Assembly (NCBI GenBank): GCA_030263375.1 | Contig: SZOV01000027.1 | Coordinates: forward strand, 1 to 34,807 | DNA from: Deltaproteobacteria bacterium PRO3 | Lineage (GTDB): Bacteria; UBA10199; DSSB01 | DNA: 34,807 nucleotides | Direction: 5' to 3' | Notes under the pieces: generated by a model | The model's input: the letters and a program-made list of their open reading frames with translations, nothing else | The model's database searches: none | What the model was told of the DNA's origin: nothing | Program-made: the position numbers and the translations under genes | Shown: positions 1-9,563 of the stretch, in pieces | How the letters are laid out: the number at the start of each line of letters is the position of its first letter | Numbering within the stretch: the first letter of the stretch is position 1

Positions 1-298
1 CCACACCTGCTTCTGCACCACGGTGGAGGACGTCACGGACCTGAAGGGCGAGCACTCGGAGCGTTGGCAGAGCTGGGATTCCTGCTTCACCCTCGACTTC
101 TCCTACACCCACGGGGCGGGGCCGCAGCGGGCCTCGACCCGCTCGCGCTACCGGCAGTGGCTTAGTCACAAGCTCGCCACTTGGATCGACCAGTTCGGAA
201 GTTCCGGCTGCGTCGGTTGCGGGCGTTGCATCACCTGGTGTCCGGTGGGCATCGACCTGACGGAGGAAGTCGCGGCCTTGAGGAAGCCCTCGCCATGA
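1..298 (+). CDS. hydB: [NiFe] hydrogenase beta subunit (4Fe-4S electron-transfer protein), 5'-truncated
   Basis: This is the C-terminal end of an iron-sulfur subunit; the frame is open from base 2 and its beginning lies outside the window. The visible part has an early Cys-x-Cys (HTCFC) and a ferredoxin-type cluster motif, [16 protein letters not shown], near the end. In group 3b hydrogenases (sulfhydrogenase type) the beta subunit passes electrons between the small subunit and the flavin gamma subunit in the cytoplasm. The stop codon overlaps the start of the gamma gene as ATGA. The order beta, gamma, small, large is the usual group 3b order, which supports the call. The name is by homology and context; the N-terminal half cannot be judged here. 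Confidence 0.82.
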   Translation, partial: HTCFCTTVEDVTDLKGEHSERWQSWDSCFTLDFSYTHGAGPQRASTRSRYRQWLSHKLATWIDQFGSSGCVGCGRCITWCPVGIDLTEEVAALRKPSP

Positions 299-1125
299 CC
301 GCCCTCATCCCCCAGCCCGCCGAGATCGTCGAGAAGCGCCGCGAGGCCGAGGGGATCTACACGGTCCGCGTCCGGCTCGCCGCCGCCGAGACGCGGCGCG
401 CCTATCGTTTTCAACCGGGACAATTCAACATGCTCTACGCCTTCGGCGCGGGGGACGTGCCGATGTCGATCGTCTCGGACCCCGAGGACGGCGACGTGAT
501 CGGCCACACGCTGCGCGCGGTGGGGCCGGTGACGAAGGCCCTGGCGGCGCTGAAGGAAGGCGAGGTCTTGGGCCTGCGCGGGCCCTTCGGCAGCAGCTGG
601 CCACTTGAAGAGGCGAAGGGAAGGGACGTCCTCATTGTCACCGGCGGCCTGGGCTGCGCGCCGACCCTGGGCGCCTTGCACTACCTATTTCGGCGCCGGG
701 AGAATTACGGCGCCATCAAGATCGTCCACGGCGTGAAGGCCCCGAAGGACCTGATCCTGCACCGGCAGTTCGAGGAGTGGCGGCGCGCCCCGAACACCGA
801 GGTGCACCTTACGGCAGATCAATCCGGCGGGCGCTGGAAGCACAAGGTGGGCCTGGTGCCGCATCTCTTGGTCGAGGTCGCCTTCGATCCGGCGAAGACG
901 ATCGTGATGATGTGCGGCCCCGAGGTCATGATGCGGCTGGCGATCAAGCAGTTGATCTACAAGGGCCTTGCCGCCGAGCGCATCTACCTCTCCCTGGAGC
1001 GCAATATGAAGTGCGCCCTGGGCTTCTGCGGGCACTGCCAGTTCGGGCCGCAGTTTATCTGCAAGGACGGGCCGGTCCTGCGCTACGACCGGATCCAGGG
1101 CATCTTCAACCTCAAGGAAGTCTGA
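295..1125 (+). CDS. hydG: [NiFe] hydrogenase gamma subunit, FAD/NAD(P)-binding oxidoreductase
   Basis: Predicted 276-residue flavoprotein of the ferredoxin-NADP reductase/PyrK type. It would exchange electrons between NAD(P)(H) and the iron-sulfur chain of the cytoplasmic hydrogenase. Seen in the sequence are a flavin-binding RxYxFQPGQF-like stretch near residue 40, a nucleotide-binding [12 protein letters not shown] segment near residue 120, CGPEVMM near residue 205, and a C-terminal [2Fe-2S] ligand set with spacing C-x4-C-x2-C-x7-C ([10 protein letters not shown]...FIC). The ATG at 295 overlaps the beta gene stop (ATGA) and gives a normal family N-terminus; the frame is open further upstream but that part encodes nothing family-like. 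The small-subunit gene starts immediately after the stop. Cofactor preference for NADP over NAD is typical of group 3b but is not shown by the sequence. Confidence 0.9.
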   Translation: MTALIPQPAEIVEKRREAEGIYTVRVRLAAAETRRAYRFQPGQFNMLYAFGAGDVPMSIVSDPEDGDVIGHTLRAVGPVTKALAALKEGEVLGLRGPFGSSWPLEEAKGRDVLIVTGGLGCAPTLGALHYLFRRRENYGAIKIVHGVKAPKDLILHRQFEEWRRAPNTEVHLTADQSGGRWKHKVGLVPHLLVEVAFDPAKTIVMMCGPEVMMRLAIKQLIYKGLAAERIYLSLERNMKCALGFCGHCQFGPQFICKDGPVLRYDRIQGIFNLKEV

Positions 1126-1911
1126 ATGGTGAAGCGAAAACCCAAGCTGGCCGTCTGGAAATTCGCCTCTTGCGACGGCTGCCAACTGAGCCTGCTGGAC
1201 TGCGAGGACGAACTGCTCGCCCTGGCCGACGAGATCGAGATCGCTCAATTCCTGGAGGCCTCGAAGGCCGTGGTCCGCGGCCCCTACGATCTTTCGCTGG
1301 TGGAGGGTTCCATCACCACGCCGCAGGACGCCGAGCGGATTCAGCGGGTGCGCCGCGTCTCCAAACACCTCGTCACCATCGGGGCCTGCGCGACGGCGGG
1401 CGGCATCCAGGCGCTGCGGAATTTTCAAGACGTGAAGGAATTCACCGCGGCCGTCTACGCGCGCCCGGAATACATCCGGACTCTCGAGCGCAGCACGCCC
1501 ATCTCCGCCCACGTCCCGGTCGATTTCGAATTGAACGGCTGCCCCATCGACAAGGGGCAGCTGCTGGAGGTGATCGGCGCCTTCTTGAACCACCGCCGCC
1601 CGCAGATCCGTTCCCACAGCGTCTGCGTCGAGTGCAAGCGGCGGGGCACGGTCTGCGTGATGGTCGCGCAGGGGATTCCCTGCCTGGGGCCGGTGACCCA
1701 CGCGGGCTGCGGCGCCCTCTGTCCCGCCTACCGCCGCGGCTGCTACGGCTGTTTCGGACCGATGGAGTCGCCGAACACCGCATCGCTGGGTTTGTGGTGG
1801 AAGCGGCTGGGCGTTCCGGCCGAAGACCTGGTGCGGGTCTACCGCACCTTCCAGACGGGGGCCGAGGCCTTCCGCGAGGCGAGCGAGGCGCATGACCAAG
1901 AAAAAGGATAA
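1126..1911 (+). CDS. hydD: [NiFe] hydrogenase delta (small) subunit
   Basis: Predicted 261-residue small subunit holding the iron-sulfur chain that connects the active site to the gamma/beta subunits. The N-terminal proximal-cluster motif is C16-DG-C19, followed by a [10 protein letters not shown] segment and an ELNGCPID segment, as in NADH-ubiquinone oxidoreductase 20 kDa/small hydrogenase subunits. The C-terminal third is cysteine rich ([37 protein letters not shown]), which fits the additional [4Fe-4S] clusters of group 3 enzymes. There is no twin-arginine signal, so the enzyme is cytoplasmic. It starts right after the gamma stop and overlaps the large-subunit gene by 20 bases, so co-translation is likely. 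Confidence 0.93.
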   Translation: MVKRKPKLAVWKFASCDGCQLSLLDCEDELLALADEIEIAQFLEASKAVVRGPYDLSLVEGSITTPQDAERIQRVRRVSKHLVTIGACATAGGIQALRNFQDVKEFTAAVYARPEYIRTLERSTPISAHVPVDFELNGCPIDKGQLLEVIGAFLNHRRPQIRSHSVCVECKRRGTVCVMVAQGIPCLGPVTHAGCGALCPAYRRGCYGCFGPMESPNTASLGLWWKRLGVPAEDLVRVYRTFQTGAEAFREASEAHDQEKG

Positions 1912-3214
1912 AAAACCCGCCAAGGGTAAGACCCGGACCATCAAGGTCGACTACCTCGCCCGCGTCGAAGGGGAGGGGGCCCTCTACATCCGGCTGAAGG
2001 GCGACGAGGTCGCCGACGTGAAGCTGAAGATCTTCGAACCGCCGCGCTTCTTCGAGGCCTTCCTGCGCGGCCGCGCCTTCCGGGAGGCGCCCGACATCAC
2101 CTCGCGGATCTGCGGGATCTGCCCGGTCGCTTACCAGATGAGCGCGGCCCACGCCGTGGAGGCCGCCCTGGGTCTGCGCGTGGACGGCCCGCTGCGCGCC
2201 CTGCGGCGCTTGCTGTATTGCGGCGAGTGGATCGAGAGCCACACCCTGCACATCTACATGCTGCACGCGCCCGACTTCCTAGGCTATCCCGACGCGATCC
2301 GCATGGCCAAGGATTTTCCCGAGGTCGTCCAGCGCGGCCTGCGGCTCAAGAAGACCGGCAACGAGATCATGACCCTGGTCGGCGGCCGCGAGGTGCATCC
2401 GATCAACGTGCGGGTGGGGGGCTTTTACCGGGCGCCGCGGGTCGAGGAGCTCCGCGCCCTGATCGCGCCGCTGCAATGGGCCCGGGAGGCCGCCCTCGAG
2501 ACCCTGCGCTGGGCCGCGGGGTTCCGCTTTCCCGATTTCGAGCGCGACTACGAGTTCGTCGCCCTGCGGCACCCGGAGGAGTATCCCCTCAACGAGGGTC
2601 GCATCGTCTCCAACCGCGGCCTGGATATCTCCGCCGCGGAGTTCGAGGCGCATTTCGTCGAGGAGCATGTCGCGTATTCCAACGCCCTGCACTGCGTCTT
2701 GCGGGAGCGCGGCGCCTATTTCGTCGGGCCCATGGCCCGCTACAACCTGAATTTCGACAGGCTCTCGCACTATGTCCAAGACGCCGCCCGCACGGTCGGG
2801 ATGGGGCCGACGGAGCGCAACCCCTTCAAGAGCATCCTGGTGCGAAGCGTCGAGGTGCTCTACGCCTGCGACGAGGCCCTGCGGATCGTCGAGCAATATC
2901 AGGCGCCGGAGCGGGATTTCCTAGAGGCCCCGCCGTGCGCGGCCGAGGGTCATGCCTGCACCGAGGCGCCGCGCGGCATCCTCTACCATCGCTATCGCCT
3001 GGACGCCACGGGGGCGATCAAGGAGGCCAAGATCGTCCCGCCGACCTCCCAGAACCAAAAGACCATCGAGGCGGACCTATGGCGCTTCATCCCGCCCTAC
3101 GTCCGCCTGCCGCAGGAGGAGCTGCGGGGCTACTGCGAGCAGGCCGTCCGCAACTACGACCCATGCATCTCCTGCGCCACGCATTTCTTGAAGTTGGAGG
3201 TGGAACGGGGATGA
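1892..3214 (+). CDS. hydA: [NiFe] hydrogenase alpha (large, catalytic) subunit
   Basis: Predicted 440-residue catalytic subunit carrying the NiFe(CN)2CO centre that oxidises H2 or reduces protons. All four nickel-ligand cysteines are visible: C74 and C77 in the N-terminal [11 protein letters not shown] motif, and C425 and C428 in the C-terminal DPCISCATH motif. After His431 there is a short tail of nine residues, which is the part normally removed by the maturation protease once nickel is inserted; the protease gene follows directly. The length and the [11 protein letters not shown] form fit group 3b rather than membrane-bound uptake enzymes. The first 15 residues are lysine rich. The gene overlaps the small-subunit gene by 20 bases and the protease gene by 4 (ATGA). 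Confidence 0.95.
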   Translation: MTKKKDKKPAKGKTRTIKVDYLARVEGEGALYIRLKGDEVADVKLKIFEPPRFFEAFLRGRAFREAPDITSRICGICPVAYQMSAAHAVEAALGLRVDGPLRALRRLLYCGEWIESHTLHIYMLHAPDFLGYPDAIRMAKDFPEVVQRGLRLKKTGNEIMTLVGGREVHPINVRVGGFYRAPRVEELRALIAPLQWAREAALETLRWAAGFRFPDFERDYEFVALRHPEEYPLNEGRIVSNRGLDISAAEFEAHFVEEHVAYSNALHCVLRERGAYFVGPMARYNLNFDRLSHYVQDAARTVGMGPTERNPFKSILVRSVEVLYACDEALRIVEQYQAPERDFLEAPPCAAEGHACTEAPRGILYHRYRLDATGAIKEAKIVPPTSQNQKTIEADLWRFIPPYVRLPQEELRGYCEQAVRNYDPCISCATHFLKLEVERG

Positions 3215-3660
3215 AGCGTGTCATCGGCATCGGCAACGATTTTAGGCGGGACGACGCCGCGGGCCTCGTGGTCGCGCGGGCCTTGAAGGCGCGGGCGCCG
3301 GCAGGCTGCGAGGTGCTGGAGGCCAGCGGGGAGGGCGCCCAACTGATGGAGCTTTGGAAGGGCGCCGAGGCGGTGATCCTGATCGACGCCCTGCAATCCG
3401 GGCATCCGCCCGGCGCCATCCGGCGCTTCGCGGCCCACCGCGAGGCCTTGCCGGCCCGGAGTTTTCGTTATTCCACACATGCCTTCAGCCTGGGCGAGGC
3501 GATCGAGCTGGCTAGGGCCCTGGGGGAAATCCCGCCGCGCCTGGAGGTCTTCGGGATCGAGGGCCGGGATTTCTCCGCCGGGGAGGGGCTCTCTCCCGAG
3601 GTTGCGGCGGCGGCACGGGCGCTTGCTGAGGAAATCTTTGCTATAATGAGGGAACCATGA
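3211..3660 (+). CDS. Hydrogenase maturation protease (M52/HyaD-HybD family)
   Basis: Predicted 149-residue endopeptidase that would trim the C-terminal tail of the large subunit after nickel insertion. It opens with the family motif [14 protein letters not shown] (nickel-sensing Asp in the GNxxRxDD region) and contains an LIDALQSG segment matching the conserved D-A region, then [14 protein letters not shown] and VFGIEG segments typical of the family. The ATG at 3211 overlaps the large-subunit stop (ATGA); the same frame is open far upstream but that part is antisense-like shadow. Its position directly after the large subunit identifies its partner. Confidence 0.92.
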   Translation: MKRVIGIGNDFRRDDAAGLVVARALKARAPAGCEVLEASGEGAQLMELWKGAEAVILIDALQSGHPPGAIRRFAAHREALPARSFRYSTHAFSLGEAIELARALGEIPPRLEVFGIEGRDFSAGEGLSPEVAAAARALAEEIFAIMREP

Positions 3661-4661
3661 AAGTCGCGGTCTTGGGGGCCGGCGCCTTCGGCACAGCCTT
3701 CTGCAAAATCCTGGAACGCCACGATCACGAGATTCGCCTCTGGGCCTGGACCGAGGAGGAGGCGAAGGGGCTCCGTCAGACGCGACAGAATCCCAACATG
3801 CCCGGCGTCATGCTCGCGCCAGGCGTGAAGGTGACGAGCGACCTCCAAGAGGCCCTGACAGGCGCCTCACTGGTCGTCGGCGTGACTCCCTTCAACGCGA
3901 TTCGCGGGACACTCGCCCAGGCCAAGGCCTTTTTGGAACCCAACGCCGTCCTGGTCAACGGCTCGAAGGGGCTGGAGATGGAAAGCTTCCGGACAGCGGA
4001 ACAGATCTACCGCGAGGTCCTGCCGGCCGAGATTGCGGAGCGCGCGGTCTTCGTCTCGGGGCCGACCTTCGCCAAGGAGCTGGCCGCCGGACTGCCCGCG
4101 GCCTTGGTCGGGGCGTCCCAACGTCCGGAATCGGTCGATTGGGTCCGCGAGGCGATCGCCTCCCCGACCTTCCGGATCTTTTCCTCGAAGGACACCGTCG
4201 GCGTCTGCCTGGCCGGGGCCTTGAAGAACGTCTACGCCATCGCGGCCGGCGCCTCCGACAGCCTGGGCTACGGCCTCAACGCCCGCGCGGCGCTCATTTC
4301 GCGGGCCTCCGCCGAGATGACCCAGCTGGGCGTCAAGCTGGGCGCGGATCCGATGACCTTCATGGGCCTGGCGGGCATCGGCGACCTGGTGCTGACCTGC
4401 ACCGGCGACCTGTCGCGCAACCGCCGCCTGGGCCTCGCCCTGGGCGAGGGGAAGACGCCGGAGCAGGCCTTCGCAGAGCTTCACGGCATCGCGGAGGGCT
4501 ATTACACGGCCCGCGCCATCCACCGCATGAGCCGAAAGCTCAAGATCAAGCTGCCGATCGCCCACCTGATCTACCGCTTTCTCTTCGAGGGTCTCGAGCT
4601 GCACCAGGCCGTGAAGATCCTCCTCTCCCTGCACACCGACCACGAGGTGAACTATGCATGA
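3657..4661 (+). CDS. gpsA: Glycerol-3-phosphate dehydrogenase [NAD(P)+]
   Basis: Predicted 334-residue cytosolic enzyme that reduces dihydroxyacetone phosphate to sn-glycerol 3-phosphate for phospholipid synthesis. Visible motifs are the dinucleotide-binding GAGAFGTAF at residues 7-15, NGSKGLE, SGPTFAKELAAG, the ALKN segment with the catalytic lysine, and GLAGIGDLVLTCTGDLSRNRRLG. Some usually constant positions differ (SRASAEM in place of the common TRGLAEM). It overlaps the protease gene by 4 bases (ATGA) and the hypA gene by 8, so it is embedded in the hydrogenase operon rather than merely next to it. That suggests co-regulation with an NAD(P)H-linked hydrogenase; any metabolic coupling is inference. 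Confidence 0.95.
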   Translation: MKVAVLGAGAFGTAFCKILERHDHEIRLWAWTEEEAKGLRQTRQNPNMPGVMLAPGVKVTSDLQEALTGASLVVGVTPFNAIRGTLAQAKAFLEPNAVLVNGSKGLEMESFRTAEQIYREVLPAEIAERAVFVSGPTFAKELAAGLPAALVGASQRPESVDWVREAIASPTFRIFSSKDTVGVCLAGALKNVYAIAAGASDSLGYGLNARAALISRASAEMTQLGVKLGADPMTFMGLAGIGDLVLTCTGDLSRNRRLGLALGEGKTPEQAFAELHGIAEGYYTARAIHRMSRKLKIKLPIAHLIYRFLFEGLELHQAVKILLSLHTDHEVNYA

Positions 4662-4917
4662 GGCCCATCTCATCCAAGACCTGATCCACAAGATCGAAAA
4701 GATCGCCGCGGAAAACGGCGGGGGGCGCGTGGTCGGCGTTCGCGTCAAGCTGGGGGCCTTAAGCCACATGTCCGCCGCGCACTTTCGCGAGCACTTCGAA
4801 CAGGCCTCGCGGGGCACCCTCGCGGCCGGGGCGGCCCTGGTTGCTGAAGAATTGAAGGACATTCACGACCCCCGGGCCCAGGACATCCTGCTGGAGAGCG
4901 TGGAGCTCGCGGAGTGA
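4654..4917 (+). CDS. hypA: HypA-like nickel chaperone lacking the zinc-binding domain
   Basis: Predicted 87-residue protein. The N-terminus MHEAHLIQDLI matches HypA, including the Met-His-Glu nickel-binding start, and VKLGALSHMSAAHFREHFEQASRGTLAAGA matches the HypA core. Full-length HypA is about 113-118 residues with two CxxC pairs binding zinc. Here there is no cysteine at all: the sequence passes from the beta strand ending in VAEEL through a short linker to ILLESVELAE, which corresponds to the normal C-terminus. The zinc loop therefore looks cleanly excised rather than lost by frameshift. Nickel delivery to the large subunit is the expected role. It overlaps gpsA by 8 bases, and hypF begins at or just after its stop. 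Confidence 0.85.
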   Translation: MHEAHLIQDLIHKIEKIAAENGGGRVVGVRVKLGALSHMSAAHFREHFEQASRGTLAAGAALVAEELKDIHDPRAQDILLESVELAE

Positions 4918-4919
4918 AC

Positions 4920-7184
4920 ATGGAAGCGTCGCGGCTGCGCCTGGAGATCGGCGGGGTGGTGCAGGGGGTCGGCTTCCGGCCCTTCGTCTACCGCCTGGCC
5001 CGCGAGCTGGGGCTGGCGGGCTGGGTGTGTAATTCCGCGGCGGGGGCGAGCCTCGAGCTGGAAGGAAGCGAGGCGGCCCTGGAGGGTTTTCTGCTCCGTC
5101 TCCCGCGGGAGAAACCGCCGCACGCGGAGATCGCCCATCTCGAGGTCCGCAAGATCCCGGTCCGAGGCGAGGGCGCCTTCGAGATCCGGCCCAGCCTTGC
5201 GGGAGAAAAGACGGCCGCGATCCTCCCGGACCTCGCCGCCTGCCAGGACTGCCTCGCGGAGCTCTTCGACCCCGCCGACCGGCGCTACCGCTATCCCTTT
5301 CTCAACTGCACCCGCTGCGGGCCGCGCTTCAGCATCCTCGAGGCCTTGCCCTACGACCGGGCCAACACCACGATGAGGGGTTTTGCGATGTGCGAGGCCT
5401 GCCGGGCGGAGTACGAGGATCCCCGCGACCGCCGCTTCCACGCCCAACCAATCGCCTGCCCGCATTGCGGGCCGCGGCTGGAATATTGGGACGCGGAGGG
5501 CCGCGCGCTGGCGGAGCGGGAAGAGGCTCTGCCATGCGCCGTCCGGGCCGTGCGGGCGGGGAAGATCCTGGCCCTCAAGGGACTCGGCGGATTTCACCTG
5601 ATCGCGGACGCGCGCAACGACGAGGCCTTGGCGCGCCTGCGGCGGCGGAAGGCGCGGGAGGAGAAACCCTTCGCCCTGATGTTTCCGTCGCTGGCGGCGC
5701 TGCGCGGGGCCACCGAGGTCTCGGAGCTGGACGCGAGGTGGCTTCAGTCCGCCGAGGCCCCCATCGTCCTGCTGCGCAGGCGGGCCGCGGCGGGGCTTTC
5801 CACCGCCGTCGCGCCGGGAAACCCTTACTTGGGCGCGATGCTTCCCTACACGCCCCTGCACCATCTCCTGATGGCGGAGTGGGGATTTCCCGTGGTGGCG
5901 ACCAGTGGAAACCGCGCCGAGGAGCCGATCTGCACCCGCGAGTCCGAGGCCTTGGAGCGCCTGGGCGGCATCGCGGACGCTTTTTTGGTACACGATCGGC
6001 CCATCGCGCGCCCGGTGGACGATTCGATCCTCCGGGTGATGGCGGGCCGCGAGATGCTCCTGCGGCGCTCCCGCGGCTTTGCGCCCCTGTCGGTGGCGGT
6101 GCCGATTTCGAGGCCGGTCCTGGCCCTGGGCGCCCATCTCAAGAACACCGTGGCCCTCGGCGTCTCGGACCGGGTCTACGTCAGCCAACACTTGGGCGAC
6201 CTGCAAACGCCGCAGGCCATGGCCGCCTTCGCCGAGGCGGCCGAGCGCTTGCAGGCCTGCTACGAGACCCGTCCGGAGGCCGTAGCCTGCGACCTGCATC
6301 CCGACTACGCCTCCACGCATTTCGCCGAAAGCTTCGGCCGGCCCTTGCGGCGCGTGCAGCACCATCATGCGCACGTCGTTGCTTGCATGGCGGAGCAGGG
6401 CTTGGAGGGAAGGGTGTTGGGCGTCGCCTGGGACGGCCTCGGCTACGGCCCCGACGGGACGCTGTGGGGAGGGGAGTTTCTGCTGGCGACGCGCGCGGCC
6501 TTCGAGCGGGCGGGGTATTTTCTGCCCTTCCCCTTGCCCGGAGGCGAGCGGGCGCTGCGCGAGCCGAGGCGCGTCGCCCTGGGACTGCTCCACGAGGCCC
6601 TGGGTCCGGCGGGCCTCGCCGATTTCCAGGGTCCGCTGCGCGCCGCATTTTCCCCGGCGGAGTGGAGGCTGTTGCGGGAGATGATGGAGAAGGGGCTGCA
6701 ATGTCCGCGCAGCAGCGGCGTCGGCCGCCTCTTCGACGCCGTGGCGGCCCTGATCGGCCTGCGCCGGGTCCAAAATTTCGAAGGGCAGGCCGCGATGGAG
6801 CTGGAGTTTTTGTGCGAGGAGGCGGATGATATCGTCGGATATTCCTTGGAAACCCGTCCCGAAAGGGAGGGTTTCATCTTGGATTGGCGCCCGATGCTGC
6901 GGGAGCTCTTGTGCGATCTCGCGCAAGGCACGGCGCGGGCCCGGATCGCCCGCCGTTTCCACCTAGGCCTTGTCGAGGGTCTCTTGCAGGCGGCGCGCCT
7001 CGCAGGGGAGCGAAGGGTCGTGTTGACCGGCGGCTGTTTTCAAAATAAATTCCTCCTCGAGGCGGCCCTGCGGCGCCTGGAAGAGGCGGGCTTCGAGCCC
7101 TATTGGCACCGGAGCATCCCCCCCAACGACGGCGGGATCTCCCTGGGACAGGCGGCCGTCGTCGCCGCGCAGGATCGAGGTTGA
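4920..7184 (+). CDS. hypF: Carbamoyltransferase HypF
   Basis: Predicted 754-residue enzyme that transfers the carbamoyl group of carbamoyl phosphate to the C-terminal cysteine of HypE, the first step in making the cyanide ligands of the NiFe centre. Domains in order are an acylphosphatase domain (GVVQGVGFRPFVYRLA near residue 15), two zinc-finger-like repeats with C-x2-C-x18-C-x2-C spacing (CQDC...CTRC and CEAC...CPHC), a YrdC domain (KGLGGFHLIADA) and a Kae1-like domain with the metal-binding HHHAHVVACMAE. ATG 4920 has a GGAG five bases upstream; a GTG at 4914 overlapping the hypA stop is an alternative giving two extra residues. The length is normal for the family. Confidence 0.96.
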   Translation: MEASRLRLEIGGVVQGVGFRPFVYRLARELGLAGWVCNSAAGASLELEGSEAALEGFLLRLPREKPPHAEIAHLEVRKIPVRGEGAFEIRPSLAGEKTAAILPDLAACQDCLAELFDPADRRYRYPFLNCTRCGPRFSILEALPYDRANTTMRGFAMCEACRAEYEDPRDRRFHAQPIACPHCGPRLEYWDAEGRALAEREEALPCAVRAVRAGKILALKGLGGFHLIADARNDEALARLRRRKAREEKPFALMFPSLAALRGATEVSELDARWLQSAEAPIVLLRRRAAAGLSTAVAPGNPYLGAMLPYTPLHHLLMAEWGFPVVATSGNRAEEPICTRESEALERLGGIADAFLVHDRPIARPVDDSILRVMAGREMLLRRSRGFAPLSVAVPISRPVLALGAHLKNTVALGVSDRVYVSQHLGDLQTPQAMAAFAEAAERLQACYETRPEAVACDLHPDYASTHFAESFGRPLRRVQHHHAHVVACMAEQGLEGRVLGVAWDGLGYGPDGTLWGGEFLLATRAAFERAGYFLPFPLPGGERALREPRRVALGLLHEALGPAGLADFQGPLRAAFSPAEWRLLREMMEKGLQCPRSSGVGRLFDAVAALIGLRRVQNFEGQAAMELEFLCEEADDIVGYSLETRPEREGFILDWRPMLRELLCDLAQGTARARIARRFHLGLVEGLLQAARLAGERRVVLTGGCFQNKFLLEAALRRLEEAGFEPYWHRSIPPNDGGISLGQAAVVAAQDRG

Positions 7185-7187
7185 GCG

Positions 7188-7439
7188 ATGTGTCTGGCCA
7201 TTCCCGGAAAAATCGTTCGCTTGCTTCAGGAGGAGCCGCTCCGCCGCACGGGCAAGGTGGATTTCGGGGGCATCTTGAAGGAGGTCAACCTCTCCTACGT
7301 CCCTGAGGCCGGGGTGGGCGATTACGTGATCGTCCACGTGGGATTCGCGATCAGCCGGGTGGAGGAAAGCGAGGCCCGTAAGGTCTTCGAGTACCTTGCG
7401 GAACTGGAAGGTCTCGCGGAGATCGAGGCGCCTTCATGA
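7188..7439 (+). CDS. hypC: Hydrogenase assembly chaperone HypC
   Basis: Predicted 83-residue chaperone. It begins [10 protein letters not shown], with the essential Cys2 used to bind iron together with HypD and to escort it to the large subunit. The remainder ([35 protein letters not shown]) is the typical HypC/HybG fold sequence. It starts three bases after the hypF stop and overlaps hypD by four bases, giving the classical hypF-C-D-E order. Confidence 0.96.
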   Translation: MCLAIPGKIVRLLQEEPLRRTGKVDFGGILKEVNLSYVPEAGVGDYVIVHVGFAISRVEESEARKVFEYLAELEGLAEIEAPS

Positions 7440-8533
7440 AATACCTCGAGGAATACCGAGACGCCGCGGCCGCCCGGGGCTTTGCCCGCGCCATCGCGCG
7501 CGCCGCACGGCGTCCCTGGACCCTGATGGAGGTCTGCGGAGGACAGACCCACGCCATCGTCAAGTACGGCTTGGACGAACTGCTCCCGCCCGGCGTCACC
7601 CTGGTGCACGGCCCCGGCTGTCCCGTCTGCGTCACGCCGCTCGAGGTCCTCGACCGCGCGATCGCGATCGCCTCGCGGCCCGGCGTCGTTTTCTGCTCCT
7701 TCGGCGACATGCTCCGCATCCCCGGAAGCCGCAAGGACCTGCTGAGCGTCCAGGCCACCGACGGTGACGTCCGCATCGTATACTCCCCGCTGGACGCCCT
7801 CCGGATCGCGGAGGAAAATCCCCAAAAAGAGGTGGTGTTCTTCGCGGTGGGCTTCGAGACCACCGCGCCGGCCAACGCGATGGCGGTGTATCAGGCGCGC
7901 GAGCGCGGCTTGAAGAACTTCTCCCTGCTGGTCAGCCAGGTCCTGGTGCCGCCCGCGATGGAGGGCATCCTCGCCTCCCCGCTGAACCGCGTGCAGGGCT
8001 TCCTGGCGGCCGGGCATGTCTGCACGATCATGGGCGTCGAGGAGTACGGGCCGATCGCGCAAAAATACCGTGTCCCGATCGTGGTGACGGGCTTCGAGCC
8101 GGTGGACATCCTCCAAGGGATTTATCTGTGCGTGCGACAGTTGGAAGAGGGAAGGGCCGAGGTGGAAAACCAATACGCCCGCTCGGTGCGCCGCGAGGGG
8201 AACCTCCACGCCCGGCGGATGATCGAACGGGTCTTCCGGGTGATTCCCCGGCAATGGCGCGGCATCGGCGAGATCCCGCGGAGCGGCCTGGGGCTCTCGG
8301 AGGAGTTTTCCGATTTCGACGCCGAGCTCCGCTTCGGCGTCCGGGACCTGCGCGTGGAGGAAAACCCCGAGTGCCTGAGCGGACTGATCCTGCAGGGGAT
8401 CAAGAAGCCGCCCGAGTGCCCCGCCTTCGGGACCCGCTGTACTCCGGAGCATCCCCTGGGCGCGACGATGGTCTCCACCGAGGGCGCCTGCGCCGCCTAT
8501 TACCGTTATCGCGGGAGGGCCGCATGTCCCTGA
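7436..8533 (+). CDS. hypD: Hydrogenase formation protein HypD
   Basis: Predicted 365-residue iron-sulfur protein that, with HypC, forms the scaffold on which Fe(CN)2CO is assembled. Visible motifs are [11 protein letters not shown] near residue 35, [14 protein letters not shown] near residue 58, [10 protein letters not shown] near residue 140, and a cysteine-containing C-terminal region ([28 protein letters not shown]) that supplies ligands for the [4Fe-4S] cluster. Length and motif order are normal. It overlaps hypC by 4 bases and hypE by 10. Confidence 0.96.
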   Translation: MKYLEEYRDAAAARGFARAIARAARRPWTLMEVCGGQTHAIVKYGLDELLPPGVTLVHGPGCPVCVTPLEVLDRAIAIASRPGVVFCSFGDMLRIPGSRKDLLSVQATDGDVRIVYSPLDALRIAEENPQKEVVFFAVGFETTAPANAMAVYQARERGLKNFSLLVSQVLVPPAMEGILASPLNRVQGFLAAGHVCTIMGVEEYGPIAQKYRVPIVVTGFEPVDILQGIYLCVRQLEEGRAEVENQYARSVRREGNLHARRMIERVFRVIPRQWRGIGEIPRSGLGLSEEFSDFDAELRFGVRDLRVEENPECLSGLILQGIKKPPECPAFGTRCTPEHPLGATMVSTEGACAAYYRYRGRAACP

Positions 8534-9555
8534 GCTGTCCCATCCCGCTAAGCGACTACCCTCACATCCTGCTCGGACACGGCGGCGGCGGGCGCCTGAC
8601 GCACCAGCTGATCCAAAAGATGTTCCTGGCCGCCTTCGGCAATCCGACCCTCGAGCTGCAGCACGACGCGGCCCAGCTGGAGCTCAAGGGCAATCGCCTC
8701 GCCTTCACCACCGACTCCTACGTGGTCCGGCCGCTCTTCTTCCCCGGCGGAGACATCGCCGCCATGGCCGTGCACGGGACGGTCAACGACCTGGCCATGG
8801 TCGGCGCTCGGCCGCTTTACCTGAGCGCGGCCTTCATCCTCGAGGAGGGCTTCCCAATGGAGAGCCTCTGGCGGCTGGTCCTGTCGATGCGAGACGCGGC
8901 CCGCGAGGCCTGCGTGCAGATCGTCGCCGGGGACACGAAGGTGGTGAACAAGGGCAAAGGTGACGGGGTGTTTATCAATACCTCGGGCGTGGGAGTTCTG
9001 GAATATCCGGGCCGCATCGCCCCGCAAGAGCTGAAGGAGGGCGACGTCGCCCTGCTCAGCGGCGACCTGGGGCGCCACGGGATCGCGATCCTGTCCGCGC
9101 GCGAAGGGCTCGGCTTCGAGACCACGATCGAAAGCGATTCGGCTCCGCTGGCGGGCCTGGTCCTGGACCTGCTCGGCGCGGGCTTTTCTATCCGCTGCAT
9201 GCGCGACCTGACCCGCGGGGGCCTGGCCACGGCCTTGGTCGAGATCGCCGAGGCCTCGGGCCTGGGGATCGCGATCGAGGAGGCGGCGGTGCCGGTCTGT
9301 GAGCCGGTCCGCGGGGCCTGCGAGATCCTGGGGCTGGACCCCCTCTACGTGGCGAACGAGGGACGCTTTGCGCTCTTCGTTCCCGAGGCGCAGGCGGAAG
9401 CGGCCTTGGAACGGATGCGAAGGCATCCCCTGGGGCGGGACGCGTCACGGATCGGGACGGTGGGTCCCCGGTTAGGCGTGAGCCTGAAGAGCCGGATGGG
9501 CGTGGATCGCGTCCTCGACCGGATCAGCGGCGAGCAGCTGCCGCGTATCTGTTGA
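8524..9555 (+). CDS. hypE: Hydrogenase expression/formation protein HypE
   Basis: Predicted 343-residue ATP-dependent dehydratase of the AIR-synthase (PurM) family that converts the carbamoyl group on its own C-terminal cysteine to thiocyanate, the source of the cyanide ligands. It starts with [14 protein letters not shown], continues with [17 protein letters not shown] and [15 protein letters not shown], has [16 protein letters not shown] in the second domain, and ends with the diagnostic PRIC, so the acceptor cysteine is the last residue. ATG 8524 overlaps hypD by 10 bases; the same frame is open upstream but is not family-like. A kinase gene follows within 10 bases. Confidence 0.96.
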   Translation: MSLSCPIPLSDYPHILLGHGGGGRLTHQLIQKMFLAAFGNPTLELQHDAAQLELKGNRLAFTTDSYVVRPLFFPGGDIAAMAVHGTVNDLAMVGARPLYLSAAFILEEGFPMESLWRLVLSMRDAAREACVQIVAGDTKVVNKGKGDGVFINTSGVGVLEYPGRIAPQELKEGDVALLSGDLGRHGIAILSAREGLGFETTIESDSAPLAGLVLDLLGAGFSIRCMRDLTRGGLATALVEIAEASGLGIAIEEAAVPVCEPVRGACEILGLDPLYVANEGRFALFVPEAQAEAALERMRRHPLGRDASRIGTVGPRLGVSLKSRMGVDRVLDRISGEQLPRIC

Positions 9556-9563
9556 AAGGCGAC

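Noticed and set aside
2218-3210. Long plus-strand extension upstream of the maturation protease in its frame
   Set aside because: It overlaps the hydrogenase large subunit in another frame and is Arg/Pro-rich without motifs; the protease starts at 3211 with [10 protein letters not shown].
4863-6962. A 699-codon minus-strand open frame opposite hypF
   Set aside because: Arg/Gln/Gly-rich shadow with no recognisable domain; hypF on the plus strand has all family motifs.
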